This document shows, piece after piece, positions 26,536 through 35,660 of a DNA stretch of 64,000 nt. The stretch's first letter is position 1. Each line of letters opens with the position of its first letter. Source of the DNA: Anaerosphaera aminiphila DSM 21120 (lineage in GTDB: Bacteria > Bacillota > Clostridia > Tissierellales > Peptoniphilaceae); the NCBI RefSeq assembly GCF_900129925.1, contig NZ_FQXI01000001.1:248001-312000 (forward strand). Reading direction: 5' to 3'. The notes below the pieces were generated by a model that did not search any database, was not told the origin of the DNA, and saw nothing but the letters and a program-made list of their open reading frames with translations. Both the position numbers and the translations under genes were made by a program.

Positions 26536-27753
26536 TTAATCATTATTAATTGAATCTACTACAGCTTCAACAAGAGAGTCGATATCTGTTAAGTTCCCTT
26601 CTGAAAGTGCAGAGTTCAATGTTACTCTCTCATTTAATACGTCCATCATACGCATTTCTTCATCTAAGAATTTTTCCATTAAGTCTCCAGATCTAGGTGC
26701 CCATGATCCATTTTCTACAATGGCAAATGTTCTATTTTGAAGATTTAACAACTTCATTTCTCTTAAATAGTACTCCATTTTTGGATATATATTTAAGTTA
26801 TAAGTTACAGAGCATAAGATTATATTACTTAATCTAAATGTTTCAGCTATTAAATAAGATGTATCTGTACTTGAAACGTCATATAGTACAACGTCTTTTA
26901 TACCAGCATCATATAGTTTTGAAGCTATTACTTGAGCAACTTGTTCTGTATTTCCATACATTGAAGCGTAAGGAATTAAAACTCCCTTTGTCTCTGGCTC
27001 ATATTTGCTCCACTTGTCATATTTATCAAGTATATAACCTAAGTTTTCTCTCCAAATAGGTCCGTGAAGTGGACATATCATTTTAATTGGAAGTGTAGCA
27101 GCTTTCTTCAAAACTGATTGTACAAATGGTCCATATTTCCCAACGATATTTGTATAGTATCTTCTTGCTTCATCTATCCAGTCTCTGTCAAAGTCTACTT
27201 CATCTGCAAATAGTACTCCATCAAGTGCTATAAAACTTCCAAAGGCATCGGCTGAGAATAGTATTCCGTCAGTTGTATCAAAGGAAACCATTGTCTCTGG
27301 CCAGTGAACCATAGGAGCTTCAACAAATGCAATGTTGTGCTTTCCAAGTGAAAGACTGTCTCCTTCTTTAACTATCATTAACTCATGATCATCTATTGAT
27401 CTATATCTAAGTTGTCTCATATAGTCAAATGCTTTTTCTGTAGCAACTACTATACATTTTGGATATCTTATTAAAATTTCTTCAATTGCTCCACAGTGAT
27501 CCGGCTCCATATGATTTATAATTAAATAGTCAAGATCCCTGCCATCAAGTACTTCTCTAATGTTTTCAAGTAAATTTCTTGTTACTGACCAGTCAACTGT
27601 GTCAAAAAGAGCTGTTTTTTCATCCATCATCAAGTATGAGTTATAAGAAACTCCTTGTGGTATTGGATGGATATTTTCAAATAATGCCAATCTATGGTCA
27701 TTAGCTCCGACAAAATATAAATCGTCAGTTACTTTTCTAATATTATTTAGCAT
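26536..27753 (-). CDS. Flavodiiron protein (O2/NO reductase, FprA type)
   Basis: The 405-residue class A flavodiiron protein has an N-terminal metallo-beta-lactamase-like domain with the diiron ligands in HMEPDHCGA (about 80-86), APMVHWPETM, SADAFG and CPLHGP, followed by a flavodoxin domain with the FMN loop YASMYGNTEQ (about 260). It reduces O2 to water (or NO to N2O) with electrons normally taken from rubredoxin. The gene immediately upstream encodes a fusion ending in rubredoxin, 18 bases away in the same operon, which strongly suggests that this is its donor. Confidence 0.9.
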   Translation of the reverse strand: MLNNIRKVTDDLYFVGANDHRLALFENIHPIPQGVSYNSYLMMDEKTALFDTVDWSVTRNLLENIREVLDGRDLDYLIINHMEPDHCGAIEEILIRYPKCIVVATEKAFDYMRQLRYRSIDDHELMIVKEGDSLSLGKHNIAFVEAPMVHWPETMVSFDTTDGILFSADAFGSFIALDGVLFADEVDFDRDWIDEARRYYTNIVGKYGPFVQSVLKKAATLPIKMICPLHGPIWRENLGYILDKYDKWSKYEPETKGVLIPYASMYGNTEQVAQVIASKLYDAGIKDVVLYDVSSTDTSYLIAETFRLSNIILCSVTYNLNIYPKMEYYLREMKLLNLQNRTFAIVENGSWAPRSGDLMEKFLDEEMRMMDVLNERVTLNSALSEGNLTDIDSLVEAVVDSINND

Positions 27754-27771
27754 ACAATTTTCCCCCTTAAA

Positions 27772-29880
27772 TTAGCGTCTTCCTTCAGGAAACTCAACTT
27801 CAATAAATTTGTCTTTTTCCTCACCGCAGTCTGGACAAATCCAATCATCAGGTATCTTTTCAAACATAGTACCTGGATCAACTTCACCATCTGGATCTCC
27901 AACATTAGGATCATATTCGTATCCACATCCAATACATGTGTATACTTTATAGTTTGGAGCTAATTTCTTAGGTTTAGATCTCTTCATCTTCTTCATTGGA
28001 GGTGCTGGTTTCTTTTCTTCACCAGTATTTAAAGCTTCTATTAGTAGTGGCAAAATTTCTTTTAAATCTCCAACTATACCATAGTCACAATTTTTAAATA
28101 TAGGTGCATTTCCATTTATATTAATTGCCACTATTGTAGCAGCATCTTTTATTCCCTTTAAGTGCTGAGTTGCTCCTGAAATACCACAAGCTATATATAG
28201 GTTACCCCTAAACTTTTGACCGGACATTCCAACGTATCTAGTTAGTGGAACATATTTTAGAGTTTCTGCAACTGGTCTTGATGCACCTACTGAAGCCCCT
28301 GCTTGTTTAGCTAGTTCTTCAATTAACTTCATGTTTTCCTTAGGACCAATTCCCTTACCTGCACTTACAACACGTTCAGAATCTACGATTGGTGTATTAA
28401 TATCAATACCAACTGTAAAGTCATATCCATCTTGTTTTAAAGCATCAACTAACGCTTTTACTTTTTCTTTAGCTGTTCCATCTTTAAAAATTAATCTCTT
28501 TCTCTCGCCTGTAATTGGTCCACCTTTTTTAACAGATAAAACAGATTTTTCCTTAGGTTGTCTTCCTAAAATATGTGATGCAATTACAACTCTTTGAATT
28601 TCGTTAGTTCCTTCATATATTGTAGTTATTTTAGCGTCACGATAAGCACGTTCTACTTCTATTCCCTTGATATATCCTGAACCACCGTATATTTGAAGTG
28701 CATCATTTACAACTTCAAGTGCTATGTCTGAAGCATATTGCTTAGCCATTGCTGCTTCCATTCCGTATGGTTTATCATTTTCTTTAAGTTCTGCAGCTGA
28801 ATAAACTAAAAATCTAGCTGTTGTCAACTTTGTAAGCATATCTGATATTTTAAAAGAAATTGCTTGGTTAAATCCAACCGGTTTTCCAAATTGAACTCTC
28901 TCTTTAGAGTACTGTACTGCATTTTCATAAGCACCTTGAGCAATACCTAGTGCTTGAGCTGCTATACCAATACGTCCACCATCAAGAGTTGCCATTGCAA
29001 TTCTAAATCCTTGACCTTCTTTTCCCAATAAGTTTTCCTTAGGAACTTTTACATTGTTAAAATTTAATTCTGCTGTTGAAGAAGAACGAATTCCCAATTT
29101 ATCGTAATGGTCTCCAAAAGTAAATCCTTCCCATCCTTTTTCAACTATAAAAGCACTTATGCCCTTAGTTCCAATTCCTGGAGTAGTTACAGCAAATACT
29201 ACATAAGTATCAGCTACAATTGCATTTGTGATAAATATTTTTGTACCATTTAATATATAATAATCCCCATCTAATTCTGCAGTTGTCTCTGTTTCACCAG
29301 CGTCACTTCCTGCATTTTCTTCTGTTAGTCCAAAAGCTCCAATTTTAGATCCATTAGCTAATGGTATTAAATATTTTTGTTTTTGTTCTTCTGTACCATA
29401 TGCAAATATTGGCCAACTTCCAAGTGATACGTGTGCAGAAAGTATAACTCCTGTTCCACCATCAATTCTAGAAAGTTCTTCCACTGCTATAGCATAACTT
29501 AAAATATCTTTTCCCATTCCGCCATATTTTTTCGGAAAAGGCAATCCCATAAATCCCATTTCTCCAAATTTTTTAATTGCCTCTGTAGGAAATTCATTAT
29601 TTTGATCCAATTCAAATGCTATAGGTTTAATTTCAGTTTCTGCAAATGCTCTGATTTCTTTACGTAGGTCTTCATGTTCTTTACTTGTTTGAAACAACAT
29701 AGATTTACCCCCTTTTTCACTTTTCAAATTTTGTACTTCTTCCTTATCAACTTTAGAAAATTTTTTCTGTTCATCTGTAAATTTATCATCTTCAGTCGTT
29801 ATATTACTTTTTACTACTTCTGCATTTATGTCCTTTTTTTCTTCTGTTGATCGCTTCTTTTTCTTTTTAAAAAAACTCAT
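27772..29880 (-). CDS. Acyl-CoA dehydrogenase / ETF-alpha domain / rubredoxin fusion
   Basis: 702 residues from ATG 29880, for which the preceding GGGGGTG is the ribosome site. A Lys-rich tail of about 60 residues leads into a full acyl-CoA dehydrogenase (about 62-440) with [13 protein letters not shown] and the catalytic Glu in [11 protein letters not shown]. Next is an ETF alpha FAD-binding domain (about 490-625: [45 protein letters not shown]) without the EtfA N-terminal part. A Pro/Lys linker leads to a rubredoxin (about 650-695) with CIGC and CPDC. One chain can thus carry electrons from an acyl-CoA through FAD to an iron centre, and on to the flavodiiron protein. No etfB is nearby. Confidence 0.88.
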   Translation of the reverse strand: MSFFKKKKKRSTEEKKDINAEVVKSNITTEDDKFTDEQKKFSKVDKEEVQNLKSEKGGKSMLFQTSKEHEDLRKEIRAFAETEIKPIAFELDQNNEFPTEAIKKFGEMGFMGLPFPKKYGGMGKDILSYAIAVEELSRIDGGTGVILSAHVSLGSWPIFAYGTEEQKQKYLIPLANGSKIGAFGLTEENAGSDAGETETTAELDGDYYILNGTKIFITNAIVADTYVVFAVTTPGIGTKGISAFIVEKGWEGFTFGDHYDKLGIRSSSTAELNFNNVKVPKENLLGKEGQGFRIAMATLDGGRIGIAAQALGIAQGAYENAVQYSKERVQFGKPVGFNQAISFKISDMLTKLTTARFLVYSAAELKENDKPYGMEAAMAKQYASDIALEVVNDALQIYGGSGYIKGIEVERAYRDAKITTIYEGTNEIQRVVIASHILGRQPKEKSVLSVKKGGPITGERKRLIFKDGTAKEKVKALVDALKQDGYDFTVGIDINTPIVDSERVVSAGKGIGPKENMKLIEELAKQAGASVGASRPVAETLKYVPLTRYVGMSGQKFRGNLYIACGISGATQHLKGIKDAATIVAININGNAPIFKNCDYGIVGDLKEILPLLIEALNTGEEKKPAPPMKKMKRSKPKKLAPNYKVYTCIGCGYEYDPNVGDPDGEVDPGTMFEKIPDDWICPDCGEEKDKFIEVEFPEGRR

Positions 29881-29903
29881 ATTATGCACCCCCATATTAT
29901 AAT

Positions 29904-29924
29904 AAACGTTTATGGGAAACGTTT
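29904..29924. promoter_or_regulatory. Twin AAACGTTT palindromes upstream of the fusion gene
   Basis: Two copies of the eight-base palindrome AAACGTTT (29904-29911 and 29917-29924) are separated by five bases, about 25-45 bases upstream of the ATG. They look like a tandem operator with a central CG, but I cannot assign the regulator. The rest of 29925-30137 is A/T-rich with no clear gene; a TATAAT at about 29955 may be the -10. Confidence 0.4.
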
Positions 29925-30137
29925 TTCATACTTACATTTTTAAACTGTATTATATTATTTGTGCAATCCCAATATAATACTATACTAATATAGTAATGTA
30001 TCAACTTGCCCATGTCAAGCTATTTTAAATTTATTTAATTTAAAATATAACATACTTTTTTACTAGTAATATAAAATTTTGTCAAACGTAAATATAAGTT
30101 CTTCTTTATAAAGGATACCCTTTCATAACTTTTTTTA

Positions 30138-30184
30138 ACAAAAAAAACTTCCCAAACATAGAAATATTTCTATATTTGGGAAGC
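30138..30184 (-). terminator. Terminator of secA
   Basis: A long stem, AGCTTCCCAAATATAGAAA pairing with TTTCTATGTTTGGGAAGT, with a short loop, is followed leftward by T8. Confidence 0.85.
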
Positions 30185-30191
30185 TCTAATA

Positions 30192-32930
30192 TTATTGATT
30201 TTTTCCGCAACAGTTTTTATATTTTTTACCGCTACCACATGGGCAGGGATCATTTCTTCCAATTTTTTTATCTTTTCTAGTATAGGGTTTATGTTTCCCT
30301 GTATCTGGATTCACAGTATCTACTTCTTTTGCAACTCTAACTCTTTGAACTCTTTCAGGATTCAGTACATGGTATAACATCTTTACTGTGTCTTCTTTTA
30401 TAGCTTCATTCATCTCTTCAAACATGTCAAATCCCTCTTGACCATATGCTCTAACAGGATCGGTCTGTCCTACTGCCCTAAGTCCTATACCCTTTCTAAG
30501 TTGATCCATTGCATCTATATGGTCCATCCATTTTTGATCAACTACTTGAAGAAGTACCACTCTTTCTATTTCTCTGAACTTATCGCTTCCAAATTCAGAC
30601 TCTTTTTCACTATATTTCTCTTTAGATAACTCTTTTATCTTGCCTTCTATATCTTCAGCTGACAGGTCTTTAAATTCTTCCAAGTTTCCCTTATCTATAC
30701 CAAATTCATCTCTTACAAAATTACTCAATCCTTCAAGGTCAAGGTGTCTTTCGTTATGATCTGTAAGTTTATTATAAAAGTCCACATTCTTTTCAATTAC
30801 GTCTTCTACCATAGTAGAAATATAGTCTTTTAAATCTTCTCCCTCTAGAACTCTTCGTCTTTCAGCATAGATTACTTCTCTTTGTTTATTCATTACATCG
30901 TCATATTGAAGTACATGTTTACGAATCGAAAAGTTATTTCCTTCAACTTTTCTTTGTGCTGACTCTATAAGTCTAGTTAAAATTTTAGCTTCTATTGGTT
31001 CATCTTCTGGAGCATCTATTTTTTCCATTGTATCTTTAAATCTATCTCCGGCAAAAAGTCTAATTAAATCATCATCGCCTGAAATATAAAATCTTGTTGA
31101 ACCCGGATCTCCTTGACGTCCAGAACGTCCTCTCAATTGGTTGTCTATACGTCTAGATTCATGTCTTTCAGTACCAATTATGTGAAGTCCTCCTGCATTT
31201 ATAACTTCTGCAGCTTCTTTATCAGTTTCAACTTTAAATTTTTCAACTAATTCTTGATAGTCTTTACGTGCCTTTAATACATCTTCATCTACAACTTCAT
31301 TAAATGTATCTACTTGTTCTAAAACTTCAGGTTCTATTCCCTTTTTAACTAACTCTTTTTTAGCCATATGCTCTGCATTACCGCCAAGTACAATATCCGT
31401 ACCACGTCCTGCCATGTTAGTGGCAATGGTTACAGCTCCGTAACGTCCTGCTTGAGCTACTATTTCAGATTCTTGAGCATGGTTTTTAGCATTTAGTACA
31501 TTGTGTTTTATTCCAGCGCGCTTTAAATACCTTGATAGTTCCTCAGATTTTTCAATTGAAATCGTACCTACTAGAACCGGTTGTCCCTTGGTATTTGCTT
31601 CTTCTATATCTCTTACTACTGCTTTAAATTTAGCATCTTCATTTTTATAAATTGAATCATTGTTATCTATTCTAATTATAGGTTTGTTTGTAGGTATTTC
31701 AACAACGTCAATATGGTAAATATCTCTAAATTCCTCTTCTTCTGTCATTGCTGTTCCTGTCATACCTGCCAGTTTTTTATACATTCTAAAATAATTTTGG
31801 AATGTTATAGTTGCAAGTGTTTTTGATTCAGCTTTTACAGATAAGTTTTCTTTTGCTTCAATTGCTTGATGTAGTCCTTCCGAATATCTTCGCCCATACA
31901 TTAAACGACCTGTAAACTCATCTACAATTACAATTTCTCCATCTTCAACGACATAGTCAATGTCCCTCTTCATATTTCCCTTAGCTTTTAAAGCTTGGTT
32001 AATATGGTGAGAGATTTCCATATTTTCTAAGTCTGATAAGTTGTCGATTCCAAAATATTTTTCAGCTTTTTCTATACCTTTATCTGTAAGTGTAGAACTT
32101 TTATCTTTTTCTGATATTACAAAATCAACTGTCTCTTCTTCAAATTCTCTGTTAAATCTTTCAAAGCTGGATTCTTCTTCAGTTTTTATTCTAAAGCTCA
32201 AGCTATTTATAAAATCTCTTGCTCTAACGTATAATTCTGTAGATTCATCACCTTGTCCTGAGATTATAAGAGGCGTTCTAGCCTCGTCTATTAAGATAGA
32301 GTCAACTTCGTCAACGATACAATAGTTTAAATCTCTTTGAACCATTTCCTCTTTGTATACAACCATGTTATCTCGCAGATAGTCAAAGCCAAATTCGTTA
32401 TTAGTACCATAAGTAATGTCAAAATTATAAGCTTCTTTTCTATCAGCCGGCTCCATATCATGTATAACACATCCAACTGTCAATCCTAAAAATTGATATA
32501 CTTTTCCCATCCACAACATATCACGACTAGCTAAATAGTCGTTGACAGTTACAATGTGTACACCTTTTCCAGATAGTGCATTTAAATAGGCCGGCAAGGT
32601 TGCAACTAAAGTCTTTCCCTCTCCAGTTCTCATCTCTGCTATACGTCCTTGGTGTAATATTATTCCACCCATGATTTGTACTTCGAAATGCTTCATTCCA
32701 AGTACTCTCCAAGCAGCTTCTCTTACAACTGCAAATGCCTCTGGTAATAGATCATCTAAGCTCTCACCATTTTCATATCTATTCTTAAACTCAGGCGTCT
32801 TTAATTTTAATTCTTCATCTGTTAACTTTTCAATTTCATCTTCAAGACTCACAACACTATTCACTAGAGGTTCTATTTTTTTTATTTCTCTATCACTGTA
32901 AGATCCAAAGACTTTTTCAAATAAGCCCAT
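30192..32930 (-). CDS. secA: Preprotein translocase ATPase SecA
   Basis: The 912-residue SecA motor has the nucleotide-binding site [17 protein letters not shown] (about 100), DEAD-like [17 protein letters not shown], a preprotein cross-linking domain, NBD2 with [15 protein letters not shown] and [16 protein letters not shown], a helical scaffold and a C-terminal zinc tail [16 protein letters not shown] that binds SecB or ribosomes. It drives export of the lipoproteins and wall proteins encoded here. It is complete and single-gene, with an ATG and AAAGGATG site. Confidence 0.95.
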   Translation of the reverse strand: MGLFEKVFGSYSDREIKKIEPLVNSVVSLEDEIEKLTDEELKLKTPEFKNRYENGESLDDLLPEAFAVVREAAWRVLGMKHFEVQIMGGIILHQGRIAEMRTGEGKTLVATLPAYLNALSGKGVHIVTVNDYLASRDMLWMGKVYQFLGLTVGCVIHDMEPADRKEAYNFDITYGTNNEFGFDYLRDNMVVYKEEMVQRDLNYCIVDEVDSILIDEARTPLIISGQGDESTELYVRARDFINSLSFRIKTEEESSFERFNREFEEETVDFVISEKDKSSTLTDKGIEKAEKYFGIDNLSDLENMEISHHINQALKAKGNMKRDIDYVVEDGEIVIVDEFTGRLMYGRRYSEGLHQAIEAKENLSVKAESKTLATITFQNYFRMYKKLAGMTGTAMTEEEEFRDIYHIDVVEIPTNKPIIRIDNNDSIYKNEDAKFKAVVRDIEEANTKGQPVLVGTISIEKSEELSRYLKRAGIKHNVLNAKNHAQESEIVAQAGRYGAVTIATNMAGRGTDIVLGGNAEHMAKKELVKKGIEPEVLEQVDTFNEVVDEDVLKARKDYQELVEKFKVETDKEAAEVINAGGLHIIGTERHESRRIDNQLRGRSGRQGDPGSTRFYISGDDDLIRLFAGDRFKDTMEKIDAPEDEPIEAKILTRLIESAQRKVEGNNFSIRKHVLQYDDVMNKQREVIYAERRRVLEGEDLKDYISTMVEDVIEKNVDFYNKLTDHNERHLDLEGLSNFVRDEFGIDKGNLEEFKDLSAEDIEGKIKELSKEKYSEKESEFGSDKFREIERVVLLQVVDQKWMDHIDAMDQLRKGIGLRAVGQTDPVRAYGQEGFDMFEEMNEAIKEDTVKMLYHVLNPERVQRVRVAKEVDTVNPDTGKHKPYTRKDKKIGRNDPCPCGSGKKYKNCCGKNQ

Positions 32931-33102
32931 GCAATCATCCTTTCTATACTTAAACTATAATTTTATCATTACTCATTGTTAACTTCAAATTATTATACAA
33001 TATTTCCTATTTTTAACTGAGATATATTATATACTTAAATGACGGAAAAATACATGATTTTCTCAATCTTAGTACAATCTTTACATTTATTTTATGAAAA
33101 TA

Positions 33103-33132
33103 AAAATATCAATGGAAATCCATTGATATTTT
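33103..33132 (-). terminator. Terminator of the yjdI-yjdJ-like pair
   Basis: AAAATATCAATGG/CCATTGATATTTT with an AAAT loop is flanked by T-rich sequence leftward. The rest of 32931-33157 holds nothing further that I can identify. Confidence 0.75.
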
Positions 33133-33157
33133 TTGTATTACTTATATTTTAAATAAC

Positions 33158-33454
33158 TTATCCCTTATATTCTATTTCTTGATATTCTGGCTTTTGATTA
33201 AACTCTCTTCTTGCAAAAGGACATAGTGGAACAATTTTTTTCTTTTCTTCAATTGCAAGATCTACTACGTGTTTAACCAAATCAACGGCAATATTTTTGC
33301 CTCTAAAGTTTTCATCTACATAAGTATGATCAATTATTAAAATTTCATCCCCTGCTCTTGTGAATGTTACTTCTCCTGCCTCAACTCCATTTTCATAAGC
33401 TGCAAATCTTTCAAAATCATTTCCCTTTTCAAATTTGTATTCAATACTGTTCAT
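33158..33454 (-). CDS. GNAT-like N-acetyltransferase, YjdJ type
   Basis: The 98-residue protein belongs to the short Gcn5-related family PF14542. It has IEYKFEKGNDFERFAAYENG, a VTFTRAGDEILIIDHTYVDENFRGKNIA acetyl-CoA loop and the conserved C-terminal CPFARREF. I start it at ATG 33454, eight bases from GGAGG; an ATG two codons upstream is too close to that site. It follows a small Fe-S protein by 13 bases, the same pairing as E. coli yjdI-yjdJ. Its substrate is unknown. Confidence 0.8.
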   Translation of the reverse strand: MNSIEYKFEKGNDFERFAAYENGVEAGEVTFTRAGDEILIIDHTYVDENFRGKNIAVDLVKHVVDLAIEEKKKIVPLCPFARREFNQKPEYQEIEYKG

Positions 33455-33467
33455 TAACATTACCTCC

Positions 33468-33722
33468 TTAAGGTAGAATTTCATCAGAGTCTTTTAATTT
33501 GTATTTAAGAGCTCCTGAAGGACAAGTTTTTATTACTTCTTGAATTCTTTCAGTGTGACTTGCCAAAGGCATTATCCATGGTTTTCTCTCTGTGTCAAAA
33601 ACTTCATTGTCCCCTTTAACACATTTTCCTGAATGTTCACATACTTCTAGGTTGAAATATATGTCTATATTTTCACCCTCATATTTTTTGTAGTTCTTTG
33701 CTAATAAAGTTTCTTCAGTCAT
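33468..33722 (-). CDS. Divergent 4Fe-4S mono-cluster protein, YjdI type
   Basis: The 84-residue Fer4_19 (PF06902) protein has Cys residues in VCEHSGKCV, IKTCPSGALKY and the characteristic RKPWIMP between them. It probably binds one Fe-S cluster as a small electron carrier or sensor. It is the first gene of a two-gene unit with the GNAT protein, with a GGGGGTAG ribosome site. Confidence 0.8.
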   Translation of the reverse strand: MTEETLLAKNYKKYEGENIDIYFNLEVCEHSGKCVKGDNEVFDTERKPWIMPLASHTERIQEVIKTCPSGALKYKLKDSDEILP

Positions 33723-33802
33723 ATTACTACCCCCATTTAAAATTTATATCACTTTATAGATACCACTAAATTAAAAAGTTAAACTATATTTAGTTTCAAG
33801 TT

Positions 33803-35161
33803 TTAAAGCTCTCCAACTAAGTCTAGTTTTAAATCTTCATCTGATGGAATATAATCTTCCATTGTACCCTCTAAGTATGATTCATAAGCTAACATATCAA
33901 AATAACCAGTGCCTGTCAATCCAAACAAAATAGTTTTTTCTTCTCCCGTTTCCTTACACTTTAATGCCTCATCTATAGCAGCTCTTATTGCGTGAGCTGA
34001 TTCAGGTGCCGGTAAAATCGTCTCAGTTTTTGCAAACATAATAGCTGCTTCAAAAACTTTTGACTGCGCATAAGACACAGCGTCCATATATCCATCGTGA
34101 TATAGTTTAGAAATTATAGGACTCATCCCATGGTATCTAAGTCCTCCGGAGTGATTTGCCGCAGGAATAAACCCACTTCCCAATGTATACATTTTAGCAA
34201 GAGGTGTTATTTTCCCAGTATCACAATAGTCATATACAAATTTTCCCCTCGTAAGTGATGGACATGAAGCTGGCTCTACAGCTATAATCTTACTATCTCT
34301 TGTACCTTTTATATTGTCAGATATAAAAGGTGCTATAAGGCCACCCAAGTTGGAACCTCCACCTGCACACCCAATTACTATATCTGGATATTCTCCATAC
34401 TTTTCAAGGGCAATTTTTGACTCCAATCCGATAATAGACTGATGAAGTACAACTTGATTTAAAACAGATCCTAGGACATATCTTGAATTTGGATCCATTG
34501 AAGCCACTTCAACCGCCTCTGAAATTGCACACCCTAAAGAACCACTGGTGTTAGGATTTTCTGCAAGAATTTTTCTTCCAACTTCTGTAGTATCACTAGG
34601 ACTAGGGATTACTTCTCCTCCAAAGACTTTTATAATATTTTTCCTAAAGGGTTTTTGCTCATAAGAGGATTTAACCATAAAAACTTCTAAGTCCATATCA
34701 AATAAACTACAAGCTATTGCAAGAGCTGTCCCCCATTGCCCTGCTCCCGTTTCTGTTGTTACTTTTTTTAACCCCTGTTTTTTTGCATAGTAAATTTGGG
34801 CTATTGCAGAATTTAATTTATGGCTTCCTGAGGTGTTATTACCTTCAAATTTATAGTAAATTTTTGCAGGTGTATTTAATTTTTTTTCTAAATTATAGGC
34901 TCTTACAACTGGAGATGGCCTATACATTTTATAAATTTCTCTTATTTCTTCTGGTATTGGAATATACCTATTAGTATTGTCTAACTCTTGATCTACAAGT
35001 TCTGAACAAAACACAGCTTCTAATTCTTCTTTTGTTATAGCTTGTTTTGTAGCCGGATTTAATAAAGGGTCAGGTTTATTTAACATATCAGCTCTAATAT
35101 TGTAATAATTCTCCGGTATTTCATCTTCTGTTAAATAAATTTTATAAGGTACTTTTGACAT
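33803..35161 (-). CDS. trpB: Stand-alone tryptophan synthase beta-like protein (TrpB2 type)
   Basis: The 452-residue PLP enzyme has its Schiff-base lysine in NNTSGSHKLNSA (about 107), ETGAGQWGTAL and the phosphate loop GCAGGGSNLGG (about 238). The extended N-terminus and PSPVVRAYNLEKKL mark the TrpB2 branch (PF00291) rather than the TrpA-dependent TrpB1. It should make tryptophan from indole plus serine. No trpA or other trp gene is present. A Trp-specific T-box precedes it, so the cell treats it as a tryptophan-supply gene and may use external indole. Confidence 0.88.
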   Translation of the reverse strand: MSKVPYKIYLTEDEIPENYYNIRADMLNKPDPLLNPATKQAITKEELEAVFCSELVDQELDNTNRYIPIPEEIREIYKMYRPSPVVRAYNLEKKLNTPAKIYYKFEGNNTSGSHKLNSAIAQIYYAKKQGLKKVTTETGAGQWGTALAIACSLFDMDLEVFMVKSSYEQKPFRKNIIKVFGGEVIPSPSDTTEVGRKILAENPNTSGSLGCAISEAVEVASMDPNSRYVLGSVLNQVVLHQSIIGLESKIALEKYGEYPDIVIGCAGGGSNLGGLIAPFISDNIKGTRDSKIIAVEPASCPSLTRGKFVYDYCDTGKITPLAKMYTLGSGFIPAANHSGGLRYHGMSPIISKLYHDGYMDAVSYAQSKVFEAAIMFAKTETILPAPESAHAIRAAIDEALKCKETGEEKTILFGLTGTGYFDMLAYESYLEGTMEDYIPSDEDLKLDLVGEL

Positions 35162-35224
35162 AATATAGCCTCCTATTTTTAACTAAAAACTCCTCGCATC
35201 TAAAGTGTAATACTAATTAAATTA

Positions 35225-35481
35225 AAAAAGCCCTCGAAAATCTCTACAGATTTTCAAGGACAAAACAATCATTTTGCGGTGCCACCCTGATTGATAGTAT
35301 TATGTACTACCCACTCTTCGAATGCTACAACACTCTATCTCTATTACGGGAGAAGCCGTCTTTGGATACTAATTTCCCCAAAGCCCTCAAGGGTCCATTT
35401 AATAAGTCATTTCTTATGAAACTCTCACCATCGTTCACTCTCTAAAAAGTTTAACTTATTTTTACTTCCCTATCTACAGTT
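35225..35481 (-). promoter_or_regulatory. T-box leader, tryptophan specifier
   Basis: Read leftward, it has GATAGGGAAGTAAAA (5' arm), AGAGAGTG with GATGGTGAGA, a specifier TGG at 35397-35395 followed by ACCC (pairs with the GGG of the 5' arm), stem II, ACGGCTTCTCCCGTAA, the T-box GGGTGGCACCGCA at about 35287-35275 and a terminator CCTTGAAAATCT/AGATTTTCGAGG followed by T5. Uncharged tRNA-Trp would switch on trpB. Confidence 0.9.
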
Positions 35482-35487
35482 TATATT

Positions 35488-35516
35488 AAAGTAGCATACC
35501 CTCTTTAATTTGTCAA
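35488..35516 (-). promoter_or_regulatory. Promoter of the Trp T-box, overlapped by a palindrome
   Basis: TTGACA (35516-35511) and TACTTT (35493-35488) are spaced by 17 bases. AATTTGTCAACAAATT, palindromic except for its two central bases, covers the -35 box. Confidence 0.6.
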
Positions 35517-35660
35517 CAAATTACAACATATACACTTATTTCTATAGTTTAAGCGAACTTACTATAGCTTTTTATATATAGTTTTATACGGATTTTACTA
35601 TACTTTTAAAATCTATTGATGTATAATAGATAAAATTTAAACCAAAAAAGGAGATTGAAA

